The position numbers and the translations under genes are program-made. Positions 23,867 to 32,324 of a DNA stretch of 49,798 nucleotides are shown piece after piece. The notes below the pieces were generated by a model. It did not search any database. It worked only from the letters and a program-made list of their open reading frames with translations, and was not told the DNA's origin. Origin of the DNA: Nitratireductor sp. (GTDB lineage Bacteria; Pseudomonadota; Alphaproteobacteria; Rhizobiales; Rhizobiaceae); NCBI GenBank assembly GCA_020441855.1, contig JAGRLL010000176.1, forward strand, positions 1 to 49,798, in the 5' to 3' direction. How positions within the stretch are numbered: the first letter of the stretch is position 1; each line of letters starts with the position of its first letter.

Positions 23867-24236
23867 CAAGCTGCCCGTCCCCGCCAATCTGCGCACCTTC
23901 GTCGAGGTGCTGGGCGAAGACCTCGCGGCCGATTTCTTCCTCACCTTCGGCGGCTCGGAACTCTATTTCGCCGAACGGCCGAACCCCAACGGCCGGCTCG
24001 CCCGGCTGATCGGCGTCTCCAGGGCGGCCGAGCTGTCCCGCGCACTCGACCAGCATCCCTCGCGCGTGCCGCTCGCCAAGCCGTGGCTGGCGCTTTACCT
24101 CAAGGAACGCGGGGGCTTGTCGACGGCCGATATCGCGCGCAAACTGCATGCCGCCGACAACACGGTGCGCGGCTGGCTGAAGCGCGCCAGGCGCGAGAGC
24201 GATCGCCGCGACGACCGCCAGATGCAGCTGTTCTGA
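23859..24236 (+). CDS. mor: Mor-like middle/late transcription activator
   Basis: 125 residues from ATG 23859. The block FFLTFGGSELYF matches the Mor/C dimerisation domain start, and the C-terminal LSTADIARKLHAADNTVRGWLKRA is its HTH. In Mu, Mor activates the middle promoter and C the late ones; here only one such gene is seen, placed at the early/late border just ahead of the lysis genes. A hairpin follows its stop. Confidence 0.75.
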   Translation: MADKLPVPANLRTFVEVLGEDLAADFFLTFGGSELYFAERPNPNGRLARLIGVSRAAELSRALDQHPSRVPLAKPWLALYLKERGGLSTADIARKLHAADNTVRGWLKRARRESDRRDDRQMQLF

Positions 24237-24240
24237 TCTG

Positions 24241-24260
24241 ACCCGCACGCCGGTGCGGGT
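24241..24260 (+). terminator. Hairpin after the Mor-like gene
   Basis: Perfect 8-bp arms ACCCGCAC / GTGCGGGT around GCCG, four bases after the Mor-like stop. No T run follows, so it may be a weak terminator or a processing site between the early/middle and lysis genes. Confidence 0.4.
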
Positions 24261-24321
24261 AACAGCCAATCCCGAAATTCGCCATTTTCCCACGCAGGCC
24301 ACCCGCGAAGGATGCTGCGTG

Positions 24322-25089
24322 ATGAGACTCGTCCCCGAATGGAAACGCGTTCTGCTGCTGTCGATCAGCTTCTGGATGCAGATCGCCGGCATGCTGACGC
24401 TGATCGTGCCGGAGATACGCTACGCGCGCACCGGCGTCGATTCCAACCCAGTGTTCCTCTGGTGGCTGGGCGTTCTGCTCCTGCTGGCCGGCATTGTCGG
24501 GCGTATCTGGCAGCAAGGCCTTTCCCCATGGCGTGAATGGTTGCGCGTGGCGGCGATCGTCGCCGTGGTCATCCTGCTGGCCTTCGTCCTGACCGGGCGC
24601 GCCAATGCCGGTCCAGGGGGTGCTTCCGAATCCCAAACGCTGGCGATCGCCGTGCCGTTCATCGCGAAGGAGGAAGGCAAGCGGAACGAGGCCTATCTCG
24701 ACATCGTGGGCGTGCCGACGATCTGCTACGGCTCCACGCGCGGCGTCCGGATCGGCATGAAGAAGACCGACGCGCAGTGCATCGCGCTCCTGCGCGAAGA
24801 GGTCTCCGAGTACCGAGAGAAGCTGCACTGGTTTTTCACGCCGGCGACCATCGCTTCCCGCCTGCCGCCGACACGCGACGCCGCCTATACCTCGCTTGCG
24901 TTCAATTGCGGCATCGGCGCCGTCGGCAAGAGCACCGCGACCCGCCGTCTCAATGCCGGCGACATCACCGGCGGCTGCGAGGCTCTTACCTGGTGGAACA
25001 AGGCCGGCGGGCGCGTCATTCGTGGCCTGGTCGCGCGCCGAACACGCGAGCGCGATCTCTGCCTGGCAGGCGGGCGGGATGAGAGCTGA
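24322..25089 (+). CDS. GH24-type endolysin with N-terminal three-span membrane region
   Basis: 255 residues. The N-terminal 95 residues contain three hydrophobic spans (about 9-30, 44-62 and 75-93). The C-terminal part is a lambdoid/T4-type lysozyme: catalytic Glu in KEEGKRNEAYLDIVGVPTICYGST (the E-x8-D-x5-T pattern), then LAFNCGIGAVGKSTATRRLNAGD. It cleaves the glycan of murein. The multi-span N-terminus is not usual for this enzyme; it could be a membrane tether or holin-like module. A later start would drop it, but no internal start with a ribosome binding site was noticed. Overlaps the i-spanin gene by one base. Confidence 0.85.
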   Translation: MRLVPEWKRVLLLSISFWMQIAGMLTLIVPEIRYARTGVDSNPVFLWWLGVLLLLAGIVGRIWQQGLSPWREWLRVAAIVAVVILLAFVLTGRANAGPGGASESQTLAIAVPFIAKEEGKRNEAYLDIVGVPTICYGSTRGVRIGMKKTDAQCIALLREEVSEYREKLHWFFTPATIASRLPPTRDAAYTSLAFNCGIGAVGKSTATRRLNAGDITGGCEALTWWNKAGGRVIRGLVARRTRERDLCLAGGRDES

Positions 25090-25484
25090 TGTTCGGTCTC
25101 CTGCACTACCTCGCCGCAGGTGCCGGTGCCGGGGCGATGTTCCTCGCCATGATGACCTGGGATGCGGCGGTGGACGATCCCGCCGTGCGGCGCGAGGCAC
25201 GTCGCGAATACGTCAAGCTGTCGGAGCTGGAAGCCGAGACGGCACGGCGCGAGGCGGCGGAGGAACTGGCGAAACTGAACGCCGACAAGCTGGCCGAGGA
25301 GAGAGCTGCGCGCGCTTCGGCCGAACAATCCCTTTCTCAATTCGAAGCCGATCGGCTGTCCGCCGAACAGGATGCACGGGAACTGGCCGATGAACTGGAA
25401 ACACTGCGTGCTGCCCGCCCCGTGGGCGAGCGCCTGCCTAGCCTTGGCGATCTCGGCGTCTATGACCGGCTGCGCCAGCGATAG
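25089..25484 (+). CDS. i-spanin (Rz-like) inner-membrane lysis protein
   Basis: 131 residues: one N-terminal membrane span (LHYLAAGAGAGAMFLAMM) followed by a long charged coiled coil (residues 35-115, alternating Glu, Ala, Arg). This topology, the position after the endolysin and the nested lipoprotein frame are those of Rz. It would bridge to the outer membrane partner and fuse the membranes at lysis. Confidence 0.8.
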   Translation: MFGLLHYLAAGAGAGAMFLAMMTWDAAVDDPAVRREARREYVKLSELEAETARREAAEELAKLNADKLAEERAARASAEQSLSQFEADRLSAEQDARELADELETLRAARPVGERLPSLGDLGVYDRLRQR

Positions 25485-25749
25485 GGCAAGGCTGTCGGAC
25501 GCGGAGAAGGCCAAGGTCCTGCCGGGCGTCGTGCGCGAGGCGGGCGAGATCGCCGGCAGGAAAGCACCCCTGCCGCCGCTGCCCGAGGATTGCCGCAAAT
25601 GGCAGCTGGCCGGCGTCAGCCGCGACACGCCGGTGGACCGGGCGGTGGAAGACTATTACGCACCCGCGCTGGAAGCCCAGAACAAGCGCGCGACGCGGTG
25701 CGCTGCCTGGTACGACCGGACGCGGGCGTCCTACGGAGGCGGGCGATGA
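25390..25749 (+). CDS. o-spanin (Rz1-like) lipoprotein, partly nested in the i-spanin gene
   Basis: 119 residues from ATG 25390, in the +1 frame, starting 95 bases before the i-spanin stop. A signal with lipobox SMTGC gives a lipid-anchored Cys near residue 25; the mature part is proline-containing (APLPPLPEDC). Overlapping o-spanin within i-spanin is the classical Rz/Rz1 layout. Longer in-frame starts upstream lack support. Confidence 0.75.
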   Translation: MNWKHCVLPAPWASACLALAISASMTGCASDRARLSDAEKAKVLPGVVREAGEIAGRKAPLPPLPEDCRKWQLAGVSRDTPVDRAVEDYYAPALEAQNKRATRCAAWYDRTRASYGGGR

Positions 25750-26144
25750 AGTGGGAGGACATGACCCACGAACAGCGCCAGCGCTACTACGAGGGCGAGT
25801 TCGATCCGCGCTATCCGGACGACGGCTGCTTCTGGTGCCGCCTGGCGCTGCTGATCCTCGCGGCCGCCGTCGTTGTCGCGGTATCGATCCGCGCGTCCCG
25901 TGCATCCGTTCCCGAAGACGATGGCTGCATTTCCCATCGCGCCGTCGCCACGCTTCTGACCATGAACATGCCGACGGCGGCGCGGCGCACCTACAGCGGA
26001 CAATTCAATCACGAAGTCTGGGTGGCCGACGGCGGCGTGTGGGCCATCGTCAGGGTCGATGCCGATGGCTGCGCGGCGATTGTCGACGAAGGACGCGGCT
26101 GGTCGGAGATCGTGCCGCTCCCCGTTTCCGTCCCCGAAGAGTGA
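25746..26144 (+). CDS. Single-span membrane protein of the lysis region
   Basis: 132 residues. The cytoplasmic N-terminus (MTHEQRQRYYEGEFDPRYP) is followed by one span (LALLILAAAVVVAVSI) and a periplasmic beta-rich domain (NHEVWVADGGVWAIVRVDADGC). It may be a second holin or antiholin-type regulator; no family recognised. Four-base overlap with the o-spanin gene. Confidence 0.5.
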   Translation: MKWEDMTHEQRQRYYEGEFDPRYPDDGCFWCRLALLILAAAVVVAVSIRASRASVPEDDGCISHRAVATLLTMNMPTAARRTYSGQFNHEVWVADGGVWAIVRVDADGCAAIVDEGRGWSEIVPLPVSVPEE

Positions 26145-26157
26145 CCGGAGAGAAAAA

Positions 26158-26493
26158 TTGCCCATAGCGGAATGGCTGCCCTATCTGATCTTTGCCAACA
26201 CGGCGATCGCGATCCTCACCGCCATCTACACCTGGGTGACGGCCCGTTCTCGCGGCAACTCCGAAAAGCTTGAGGCGCTGGAGAAGGACGTCGAGCGGCT
26301 ACGCCAGCGCGTCGCGACGCTGGAGCAGGAAATGCGCCACCTGCCGGCAAAGGACGAAGTCCACACTCTGCAGCTGGGCATGACCGAGATCGGCGGCTCT
26401 GTCGCTACCCTCAACAAGAGCCACGAGGCTTTGCTGATCTCGGTGCGCCGGATCGAGGACTTCCTGCTGAAACCGGGCGGCACACATGGCTGA
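26158..26493 (+). CDS. DUF2730-like Mu phage protein, TTG start
   Basis: 111 residues from TTG 26158, with GGAGAG upstream and nothing in frame that is better. One N-terminal span (WLPYLIFANTAIAILTAIY) is followed by a coiled coil (LEALEKDVERLRQRVATLEQEMRHLP) and a second helical region. This matches DUF2730, a Mu-like gene between lysis and terminase genes. Function unknown. Confidence 0.7.
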   Translation: MPIAEWLPYLIFANTAIAILTAIYTWVTARSRGNSEKLEALEKDVERLRQRVATLEQEMRHLPAKDEVHTLQLGMTEIGGSVATLNKSHEALLISVRRIEDFLLKPGGTHG

Positions 26494-26785
26494 TTTCGAC
26501 GAACATCTGGCCGGGGATGCGCGACTGACCATCCTCAAGGAGCTGGCGATCCAGGCGGACGGCACGCTCAACGAGACGCTGCTGACCATTACGCTCGACA
26601 CGTTCGGTTACCGCCGGTCACGCGACTGGACCCGTTCGCAGCTGCGCAAGCTGGAGGAGCTGGGCGCGGTCAGGATCACCGAAGCTGGCTCGGTGCTGGT
26701 CGCATCGATCACGCGTGCCGGCCTTGATCACGTCGAGCGGCGGTCCTTCCTCGAAGGGGTGGCGAAACCCTCGCCGGCTGCCTGA
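26486..26785 (+). CDS. VpaChn25_0724-family phage protein (Mu gp26-position)
   Basis: 99 residues with a winged-helix look: LTILKELAIQADGTLNETLLTITLDTFGY, then LRKLEELGAVRI and LVASITRAGLDHVERRSFLEGVAKP. This is the usual small DNA-binding-type protein just before the small terminase in Mu-like phages. A link with packaging is inferred from position. Confidence 0.75.
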   Translation: MADFDEHLAGDARLTILKELAIQADGTLNETLLTITLDTFGYRRSRDWTRSQLRKLEELGAVRITEAGSVLVASITRAGLDHVERRSFLEGVAKPSPAA

Positions 26786-27429
26786 TGGCGAGGCGTGGCG
26801 CGCGACGCGGTTCCAGGAGAGGCCGGGGCAGGCTCTCGGCGATCGACAGATTACCGGCCGAGGCCGACGACATCATCGCCTGGGCGTCGAACGAGTTGCG
26901 CGACCGCGACCGTACCCAGCAGGAGATCTACGAGGAGTTCTTCGGCAAGCTGGAGGAGCTCAAGCGGGAGCATCACGGCGAGCTCGAATTCGACATCCCG
27001 TCGAAATCGGCCTTCAACCGCTATTCGATCTTCCTGGCAACGATGACGCGGCGCATGGAGGAAACGCGCGAGATCGCCGGTGCCATCGCCAAGCGCTTCG
27101 ACGCGGAAGCCTCCGACGATCTGACCCTGATCGCGGCCGAGGCGATCAAGACGCTGGTCTACGAGGTGCTGACCGACGCCGGGCGTTCCGGTATCGACCC
27201 GAAGGGGGCCAAGAGCCTGGCCGACGCACTGCGCTCGGCGGCGCTGGCGCAGAACATCTCGACGAAACGGCGCAAGACCGTCGAGGACCAGTTCCGCGAA
27301 CAGGCCAGCAAGGCGATCGAGATGGCCGGCGAGGAAGCCGGGCTCGACGCGGCGACCATCACGCAACTGAAGCAGGAATTCCTCGGCATGCGGCCGAAGC
27401 AGGAGGCGGCCGACGATGACGCCGAGTGA
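26785..27429 (+). CDS. Mu gp27-like terminase small subunit (DUF3486)
   Basis: 214 residues. RGRLSAIDRLPAEADDIIAWASNELRDRDRTQQEIYEEF is the DUF3486 start, a DNA-recognition HTH region, and SKSAFNRYS its next block. In Mu it selects viral DNA for headful packaging together with gp28. It overlaps the large subunit gene by 14 bases. Confidence 0.88.
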   Translation: MARRGARRGSRRGRGRLSAIDRLPAEADDIIAWASNELRDRDRTQQEIYEEFFGKLEELKREHHGELEFDIPSKSAFNRYSIFLATMTRRMEETREIAGAIAKRFDAEASDDLTLIAAEAIKTLVYEVLTDAGRSGIDPKGAKSLADALRSAALAQNISTKRRKTVEDQFREQASKAIEMAGEEAGLDAATITQLKQEFLGMRPKQEAADDDAE

Positions 27430-29098
27430 AACCGCTCCGCTGCCGAATGCCACCGTCCTGCCGCGCGAGCCGGACGAGCTGCCGGTCGACCTGCCACGCG
27501 GCGGACAGATTCCCGACGATCTCGACCCGCTGGCCGAGGGCATCCTCATGCGTCACCAGGCCGAATGGCTGGAAGACGACAGCGATTTGAAGCTGGGTGA
27601 AAAGGGCCGGCGCACCGGCATCACTTTCGCCGAGGCCCTGGGCGACACGCTGATCGCGGCGGCGAAGCGCTCGGCCGGCGGCGACAACGTGTTCTATATC
27701 GGCGACACCAAGGACAAGGGCCGCGAGTTCATCGGCTATGTCGCGCACTTCGCCCGCCTGGTCGCCAAGCAGCTCGTCGCGATCGAGGAGTTCATGTTCG
27801 AGGACAAGCTTCCCGACGGTTCCTCGCGCTTCATCTCGGCCTATCGCTGCCGCTTCGCCTCCGGCTTCCGCGTCGAGGCGCTGTCGTCGCGCCCGGAAAA
27901 TATTCGCGGCCTGCAGGGCGTCGTCGTCATCGACGAGGCAGCCTTCCACAAGGATGTCCGCGCCGTGCTCGACGCGGTCAACGCGCTGCTGATCTGGGGC
28001 GGCAAGATCAGGGTGATCTCCACGCATAACGGCGTGCTCAACCCGTTCAACGAACTGATCCGCGAGGCGGAGGCCGGCAAGGTACCCTTCAGCCTGCATT
28101 TCATTCCCTTCGCCAAGGCGGTCGAGAACGGCCTCTATCGCCGGGTCTGCCTGATCCGTGGCTGGGACTGGTCGCAGGAGGACCAGGACGCATGGGAGGC
28201 GCGCATTCGCGGTTCCTACGGCGTGCGCGAAACCGCCATGAAGCAGGAGCTCGACTGCGTTCCCTCGGAAGCCGAGGGCGCGGCGCTGACCCGCGTGCAG
28301 ATCGAGGCGTGCATGGCCGGCGACATTCCGGTCGTGCGCTGGGTGCTGCCCGACAGCTTCAAGAACCAGCCCGAACATATCCGCAAGGCGGAGACCCTCG
28401 CCTTCTGCGAGGCCAGGTTGGCGCCCATCCTCGAAAAGCTCGATCCCGAGCGCCCGCACTATTACGGCCAGGACTTCGCCCGTTCGGGCGATGCCAGCGC
28501 GATCATGGCCGGCGCCGAGGAACGCTCGCTGGTGCGGGTGGTCAAGCTGGTCGTGGAGTTGCGCAACGTTCCCTTCGAGACGCAACGCGACGTGCTGTTC
28601 TACATCGTCGACCGCCTGCCGCGCTTTTCCGGCGGCGCCAACGACGCGACCGGCAACGGTGCCTATCTCGCCGAGGTCGCCCGCCAGAAATATGGCGAGC
28701 GCTTCGTCGAGGTGAAGGCGACGGCCGAATGGTACCGGGTCAACTCGCCACCCTATGTCGAGGCCTTCGGCGACAACACGATCGTGCTGCCGCGCGACCA
28801 GGACGTCATCCGCGACCACCAGGCACTCGTCTATGTCAACGGCGTGATCAAGGTCCCAGACGACATGCGCTTCAAGGGCGAGGACGGTCTGGAACGGCAT
28901 GGCGACACCGCGATCGCCGGCCTGATGTTCTGGCACGCCACCCAGCAGGGCGCGGTCGAATATGGCTACGAGACGGCATCGCCGGGCAGCCCCGGAACGC
29001 GCGATCGCAGTTTCCACCGCCCGCCAACCGAACGCGAGGACAATTCACGGCCGTGGTACCGGCCGCCGCTCGGATCGCGCCTGCGTGGCTGGCTGTGA
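27416..29098 (+). CDS. Mu gp28-like terminase large subunit
   Basis: 560 residues. The ATPase has a Walker A-like GEKGRRTGIT and a Walker B VVVIDEAAFHKD; the later YYGQDFARSGDASAIMAG supplies an Asp of the RNase H-like nuclease. Size and order are those of Mu gp28. It drives DNA into the prohead through the portal. Confidence 0.92.
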   Translation: MTPSETAPLPNATVLPREPDELPVDLPRGGQIPDDLDPLAEGILMRHQAEWLEDDSDLKLGEKGRRTGITFAEALGDTLIAAAKRSAGGDNVFYIGDTKDKGREFIGYVAHFARLVAKQLVAIEEFMFEDKLPDGSSRFISAYRCRFASGFRVEALSSRPENIRGLQGVVVIDEAAFHKDVRAVLDAVNALLIWGGKIRVISTHNGVLNPFNELIREAEAGKVPFSLHFIPFAKAVENGLYRRVCLIRGWDWSQEDQDAWEARIRGSYGVRETAMKQELDCVPSEAEGAALTRVQIEACMAGDIPVVRWVLPDSFKNQPEHIRKAETLAFCEARLAPILEKLDPERPHYYGQDFARSGDASAIMAGAEERSLVRVVKLVVELRNVPFETQRDVLFYIVDRLPRFSGGANDATGNGAYLAEVARQKYGERFVEVKATAEWYRVNSPPYVEAFGDNTIVLPRDQDVIRDHQALVYVNGVIKVPDDMRFKGEDGLERHGDTAIAGLMFWHATQQGAVEYGYETASPGSPGTRDRSFHRPPTEREDNSRPWYRPPLGSRLRGWL

Positions 29099-29271
29099 GG
29101 GCGGAAAACAGGCCAATCGCGACAATGGCTCCCCGCGCCCTGGACAGGCTCGGACGGGCGGATGGCCGCAACAAGGGGCGAAACGCGCTCCTGACGCCCT
29201 TTAAGGGGCTTTAAGAGCGCTTCGCGGGTGCGGGGGCGGCCGCATGGAACGCAGTTGTTGAGGATACGGGA

Positions 29272-29616
29272 ATGCAGATCTGCCAGGACCACTGGACGGC
29301 CCTTCGCCAGGCAATCGACGAAAAGGGACTTTCGCACCTAGTTGCCAAATCCGGAGAAGAGGCGGTGCATGCGTTGCGCCAGCAGCTGGCCGGCGACCAG
29401 GCGCCCGCCCATTTCGATCCGCTGATGAACGCCAACTGGGCGATCTTCGCCGCGTTCATGGAAGACGCCGGGCCGGAGGCATTGGGCTTCGACGGATGCC
29501 CGCTCTGCGTGGTCGAGCAGCACCAGGAAGGTCTGGCGGCCGAATGGATCGACGGCGCCAGCGGTGACCAGCTCGACGCGGCGCGGCAGATGCAGCTGGT
29601 GCCGGAGGTGCAGTGA
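29272..29616 (+). CDS. Hypothetical protein between terminase and portal
   Basis: 114 residues, ATG with GAGG upstream. The block FDPLMNANWAIFAAFMEDAG and DGCPLCVVEQH (CxxC) is conserved-looking. It sits in the capsid operon in front of the portal gene; such small proteins recur at this spot in rhizobial Mu-like phages, from memory. Function unknown. Confidence 0.55.
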   Translation: MQICQDHWTALRQAIDEKGLSHLVAKSGEEAVHALRQQLAGDQAPAHFDPLMNANWAIFAAFMEDAGPEALGFDGCPLCVVEQHQEGLAAEWIDGASGDQLDAARQMQLVPEVQ

Positions 29617-31232
29617 TGGCTGACTTTTACGAGGGTATCACCGACCAATGGGGTCGCCGGATCGAGAAGTCCCGCCTGAAGGAGGAAATCGCCGCGCCGT
29701 CCGTCAGCGGCGTGCGGTCGCCGCTGACCGGCTATCCGGGCGACGGGCTCGATCCGCAGCGCCTCGCCAATATCCTGCGCGAGGCCGACCAGGGCGACCC
29801 GCTGCGCTTCCTCGAACTGGCCGAGACGATCGAGGAGCGGGATCTCCACTACGCCGGCGTGCTGGGCACGCGCAAACGCTCGGTCGCGCAGCTCGACATC
29901 CAGGTGGACGCGGCCAGCGACGACGCCCAGGACGTCGACGATGCCGACATGGTGCGCGAATGGATCGAGCGCGACGAATTGCAGGACGAGCTGTTCGACA
30001 TGCTGGACGCGGTCGGCAAGGGCTATTCGCTGACCGAGATCATCTGGGATACGTCGGAAGGACAATGGCGGCCGCAGCGACTCGAATGGCGCGATCCGCG
30101 CTGGTTCCGTCCTGATCGCACGGATCTGTCGACACCGATGCTGATCGGCGACAACGGCCTGGAGGAGCCGATTCCCGCCGGCAAGTTCATCTACACCCGG
30201 ATCAAGGCGAAGTCCGGCCTGCCGATCCGTTCGGGCATTGCGCGGCTCGCCGCATGGGCGTGGATGTTCAAGGCCTATACTCAGCGAGACTGGGCGGTGT
30301 TCACCCAGACCTTCGGCCAGCCGGTGCGTGTCGGCCGCTACGGACCGAACGCCACCAAGGACGATCGCGACACCCTGCTGACCGCCGTCACCAACATTGC
30401 CGGCGACTGTGCTGCCATCATCCCGCAGGGCATGGAGATCGAGTTTATCGAGGCCGGCAATCTCGGCACCGGCCACACCAATTACAAGGAACGGGCCGAC
30501 TGGCTCGACCAGCAGGTCTCGAAGGGCGTGCTCGGCCAGACCACGACGACGGACGCGGTCTCCGGCGGCCACGCCGTCAGCCAGGAACACCGGCAGGTGC
30601 AGGAGGACATCGAGCGCGCCGACGCCAGGACGGTTTCGGCCGTCGTCAATCGCGACCTGATCCGCCCCTGGGTGATGCTCGACCGGGGGCCGCGCAAGGC
30701 CTATCCGCGCCTGCGCATCGCTCGCGCCGAGGACGAGGACGTCAAGGCGCTGGTCGAGAATGTGGAACGACTGGTGCCGCTCGGCCTGCGGGTCGGCATG
30801 TCGACCATGCGCGACAAGCTGGGCCTGCCCGATCCCGCCGAGGATGAGGAGGTGCTTGTTGCGCCTCGCTCGGCTTCCCCTGTCGGTGTGCCGCCGGCAG
30901 GCGCCACGCCGGAAGGCGTTGCAATCGAGACTTCGCCCATCCCGGCCGAGGCTGCCACAACGCAACCACCCCGGTCCGATCGCGCCGACCTGATCGATGT
31001 CATCGCCGGGGCGGCCGCCAGGGCAGCGGTGCCGGCGGCCGAGGAGCTGGTTGCCCGGATCAGGGCCATTGTCGAGGGTTCGGCCAGTCTCGAGGAAATG
31101 CGCGCGAGGCTGCGCGCCAGCCTGGGCGCGCCGGTCGACGGACCGGCCGACCTCGACGCGGCGATGCGCCAGGCGCTGCTGCTCGCCGAGCTGACCGGCC
31201 GCTCGGCGATCGACCCGACCGGAGATGCATAG
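29616..31232 (+). CDS. Mu gp29-like portal protein (DUF935)
   Basis: 538 residues from ATG 29616 (GGAGG 7 bases upstream; the GTG three bases earlier is less well placed). DUF935 blocks: ITDQWGRRIEKSRLKEEIA, DLHYAGVLGTRKRSVAQLD, LDAVGKGYSLTEIIWD, and GHAVSQEHRQVQEDIERADA. It forms the dodecameric DNA channel at one capsid vertex. Confidence 0.92.
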   Translation: MADFYEGITDQWGRRIEKSRLKEEIAAPSVSGVRSPLTGYPGDGLDPQRLANILREADQGDPLRFLELAETIEERDLHYAGVLGTRKRSVAQLDIQVDAASDDAQDVDDADMVREWIERDELQDELFDMLDAVGKGYSLTEIIWDTSEGQWRPQRLEWRDPRWFRPDRTDLSTPMLIGDNGLEEPIPAGKFIYTRIKAKSGLPIRSGIARLAAWAWMFKAYTQRDWAVFTQTFGQPVRVGRYGPNATKDDRDTLLTAVTNIAGDCAAIIPQGMEIEFIEAGNLGTGHTNYKERADWLDQQVSKGVLGQTTTTDAVSGGHAVSQEHRQVQEDIERADARTVSAVVNRDLIRPWVMLDRGPRKAYPRLRIARAEDEDVKALVENVERLVPLGLRVGMSTMRDKLGLPDPAEDEEVLVAPRSASPVGVPPAGATPEGVAIETSPIPAEAATTQPPRSDRADLIDVIAGAAARAAVPAAEELVARIRAIVEGSASLEEMRARLRASLGAPVDGPADLDAAMRQALLLAELTGRSAIDPTGDA

Positions 31233-31285
31233 AAATGCATAATTTATGCATGGACCGCGATGCGCTATCGTCCGGTTGGGGAAGG

Positions 31286-31332
31286 AACAAGAGGCGAGGA
31301 GCGCGCCAAATTGCCAGATGGCGCGGCCGGGA
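31286..31332 (+). repeat. Hairpin repeat family, copy 1
   Basis: AACAAGAGGCGAGGAGCGC opens the copy, and GCGGCCGGGA closes it 8 bases before the gp30-like start at 31341. The inner arms CGCGCC/GGCGCG can pair across a 12-base loop. Four more copies occur at 36091, 36132, 43064 and 43104. Confidence 0.6.
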
Positions 31333-31340
31333 CGTGAACC

Positions 31341-32030
31341 ATGCCTGATTTCGGTGTCGTCTTCCAGGAAGCGATCGACTTTCTGCGCGAACGGCTGGCG
31401 ATGTCGCCGGCCGAATGGGTGGAACTGATCGCCGAGGTCGACGCCGCCGCCCGCGACCGTTCGGCGGGCATGAGCGATGCGCTTGCCCGCGACATCCTCG
31501 AAGCCATCGAGAAGGCGCTGGAGGAAGGCACGACGGAGGCGGATTTCCGGAAAACCTTCGACCAGCTTACCCGCGCGCGCGGCTGGACCGGGGACAATAC
31601 GGAAGGCTGGCGCTCGACCCTGACCTTCCGGGTGCTGACCAGCCAGGCGCTCGCCGCCGGACGCTGGCGGCAAATCCAGCGGCTGAAGCATCGCCGCCCC
31701 TGGCTGCGTTATGTGACCGCCGGCGACCACCGGGTGCGCCCGGCGCATGCAGCCTGGCACAATGTCATCCTGCCGGTCGACGATCCCTGGTGGCAGACGC
31801 ATTTCCCGCCGAACGGCTTCAACTGCCGCTGCCACGTCCAGAGCCTCAACGACCGCGACCTGGTGCGCTACCAGCTGACACCCAGCGAACAGGCGCCGGC
31901 GCTCAACCCGGTGGTCAAGATCATCCGCGTCGACGGCGTGCCGACACGCGTCCTGGTGCCGGCCGGCATCGATCCGGGCTTCGCCTACAATGTCGGCGAT
32001 GTCGGGCTTTCGCTGCCACCCGGTTCCTGA
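31341..32030 (+). CDS. Mu gp30/F-like head morphogenesis protein
   Basis: 229 residues. The C-terminal part (TAGDHRVRPAHAAWHNVILPVDDPWW...PPNGFNCRCHVQSL) is the Phage_Mu_F signature, with the NxRC Cys. This protein is a minor head component added with the portal. Members often reach 350 or more residues; here it is short. Preceded by repeat copy 1. Confidence 0.9.
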   Translation: MPDFGVVFQEAIDFLRERLAMSPAEWVELIAEVDAAARDRSAGMSDALARDILEAIEKALEEGTTEADFRKTFDQLTRARGWTGDNTEGWRSTLTFRVLTSQALAAGRWRQIQRLKHRRPWLRYVTAGDHRVRPAHAAWHNVILPVDDPWWQTHFPPNGFNCRCHVQSLNDRDLVRYQLTPSEQAPALNPVVKIIRVDGVPTRVLVPAGIDPGFAYNVGDVGLSLPPGS

Positions 32031-32324
32031 TCGCAGCGCCCTCCGAAACAGCGTCTGCAAAAGCGGCGTGAAAGCGCCGTTTACCGGGCTCGCAAGCCGG
32101 CCCTCCGGTCTCCTTCCCGCTCGATCACGTCGCCTGGACCCGCCCGGCTTGCTGATTTCCGGCTTTGCGCGTAGCCTCCGCTTCGCCGCGCCCTGAAGGC
32201 GTTCGCTTGCCGCCGGCTCCGTCACGAGGAAGCTGGCGATGCGGCGCGGGTTTCCGCCTTGCATCGTTCCCCCGCACGCCCGTGCGGGTATTTCGGAAAA
32301 GCCGCCGGGGCCAATCTCCGGCCC
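32031..32324. other. Intergenic region with stem-loops before the protease gene
   Basis: About 290 bases without a convincing gene. Stem-loops are visible: CGGCG/CGCCG with its neighbour around 32062-32110, and a strong one at 32271-32288 with arms CCCGCACG/CGTGCGGG. The last resembles the hairpin at 24241. Confidence 0.45.
32271..32288 (+). terminator. Hairpin upstream of the protease/scaffold gene
   Basis: Perfect 8-bp arms CCCGCACG/CGTGCGGG around CC, followed by GTATTTC rather than a long T run. It may attenuate transcription or set a processed 5' end. Confidence 0.35.
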
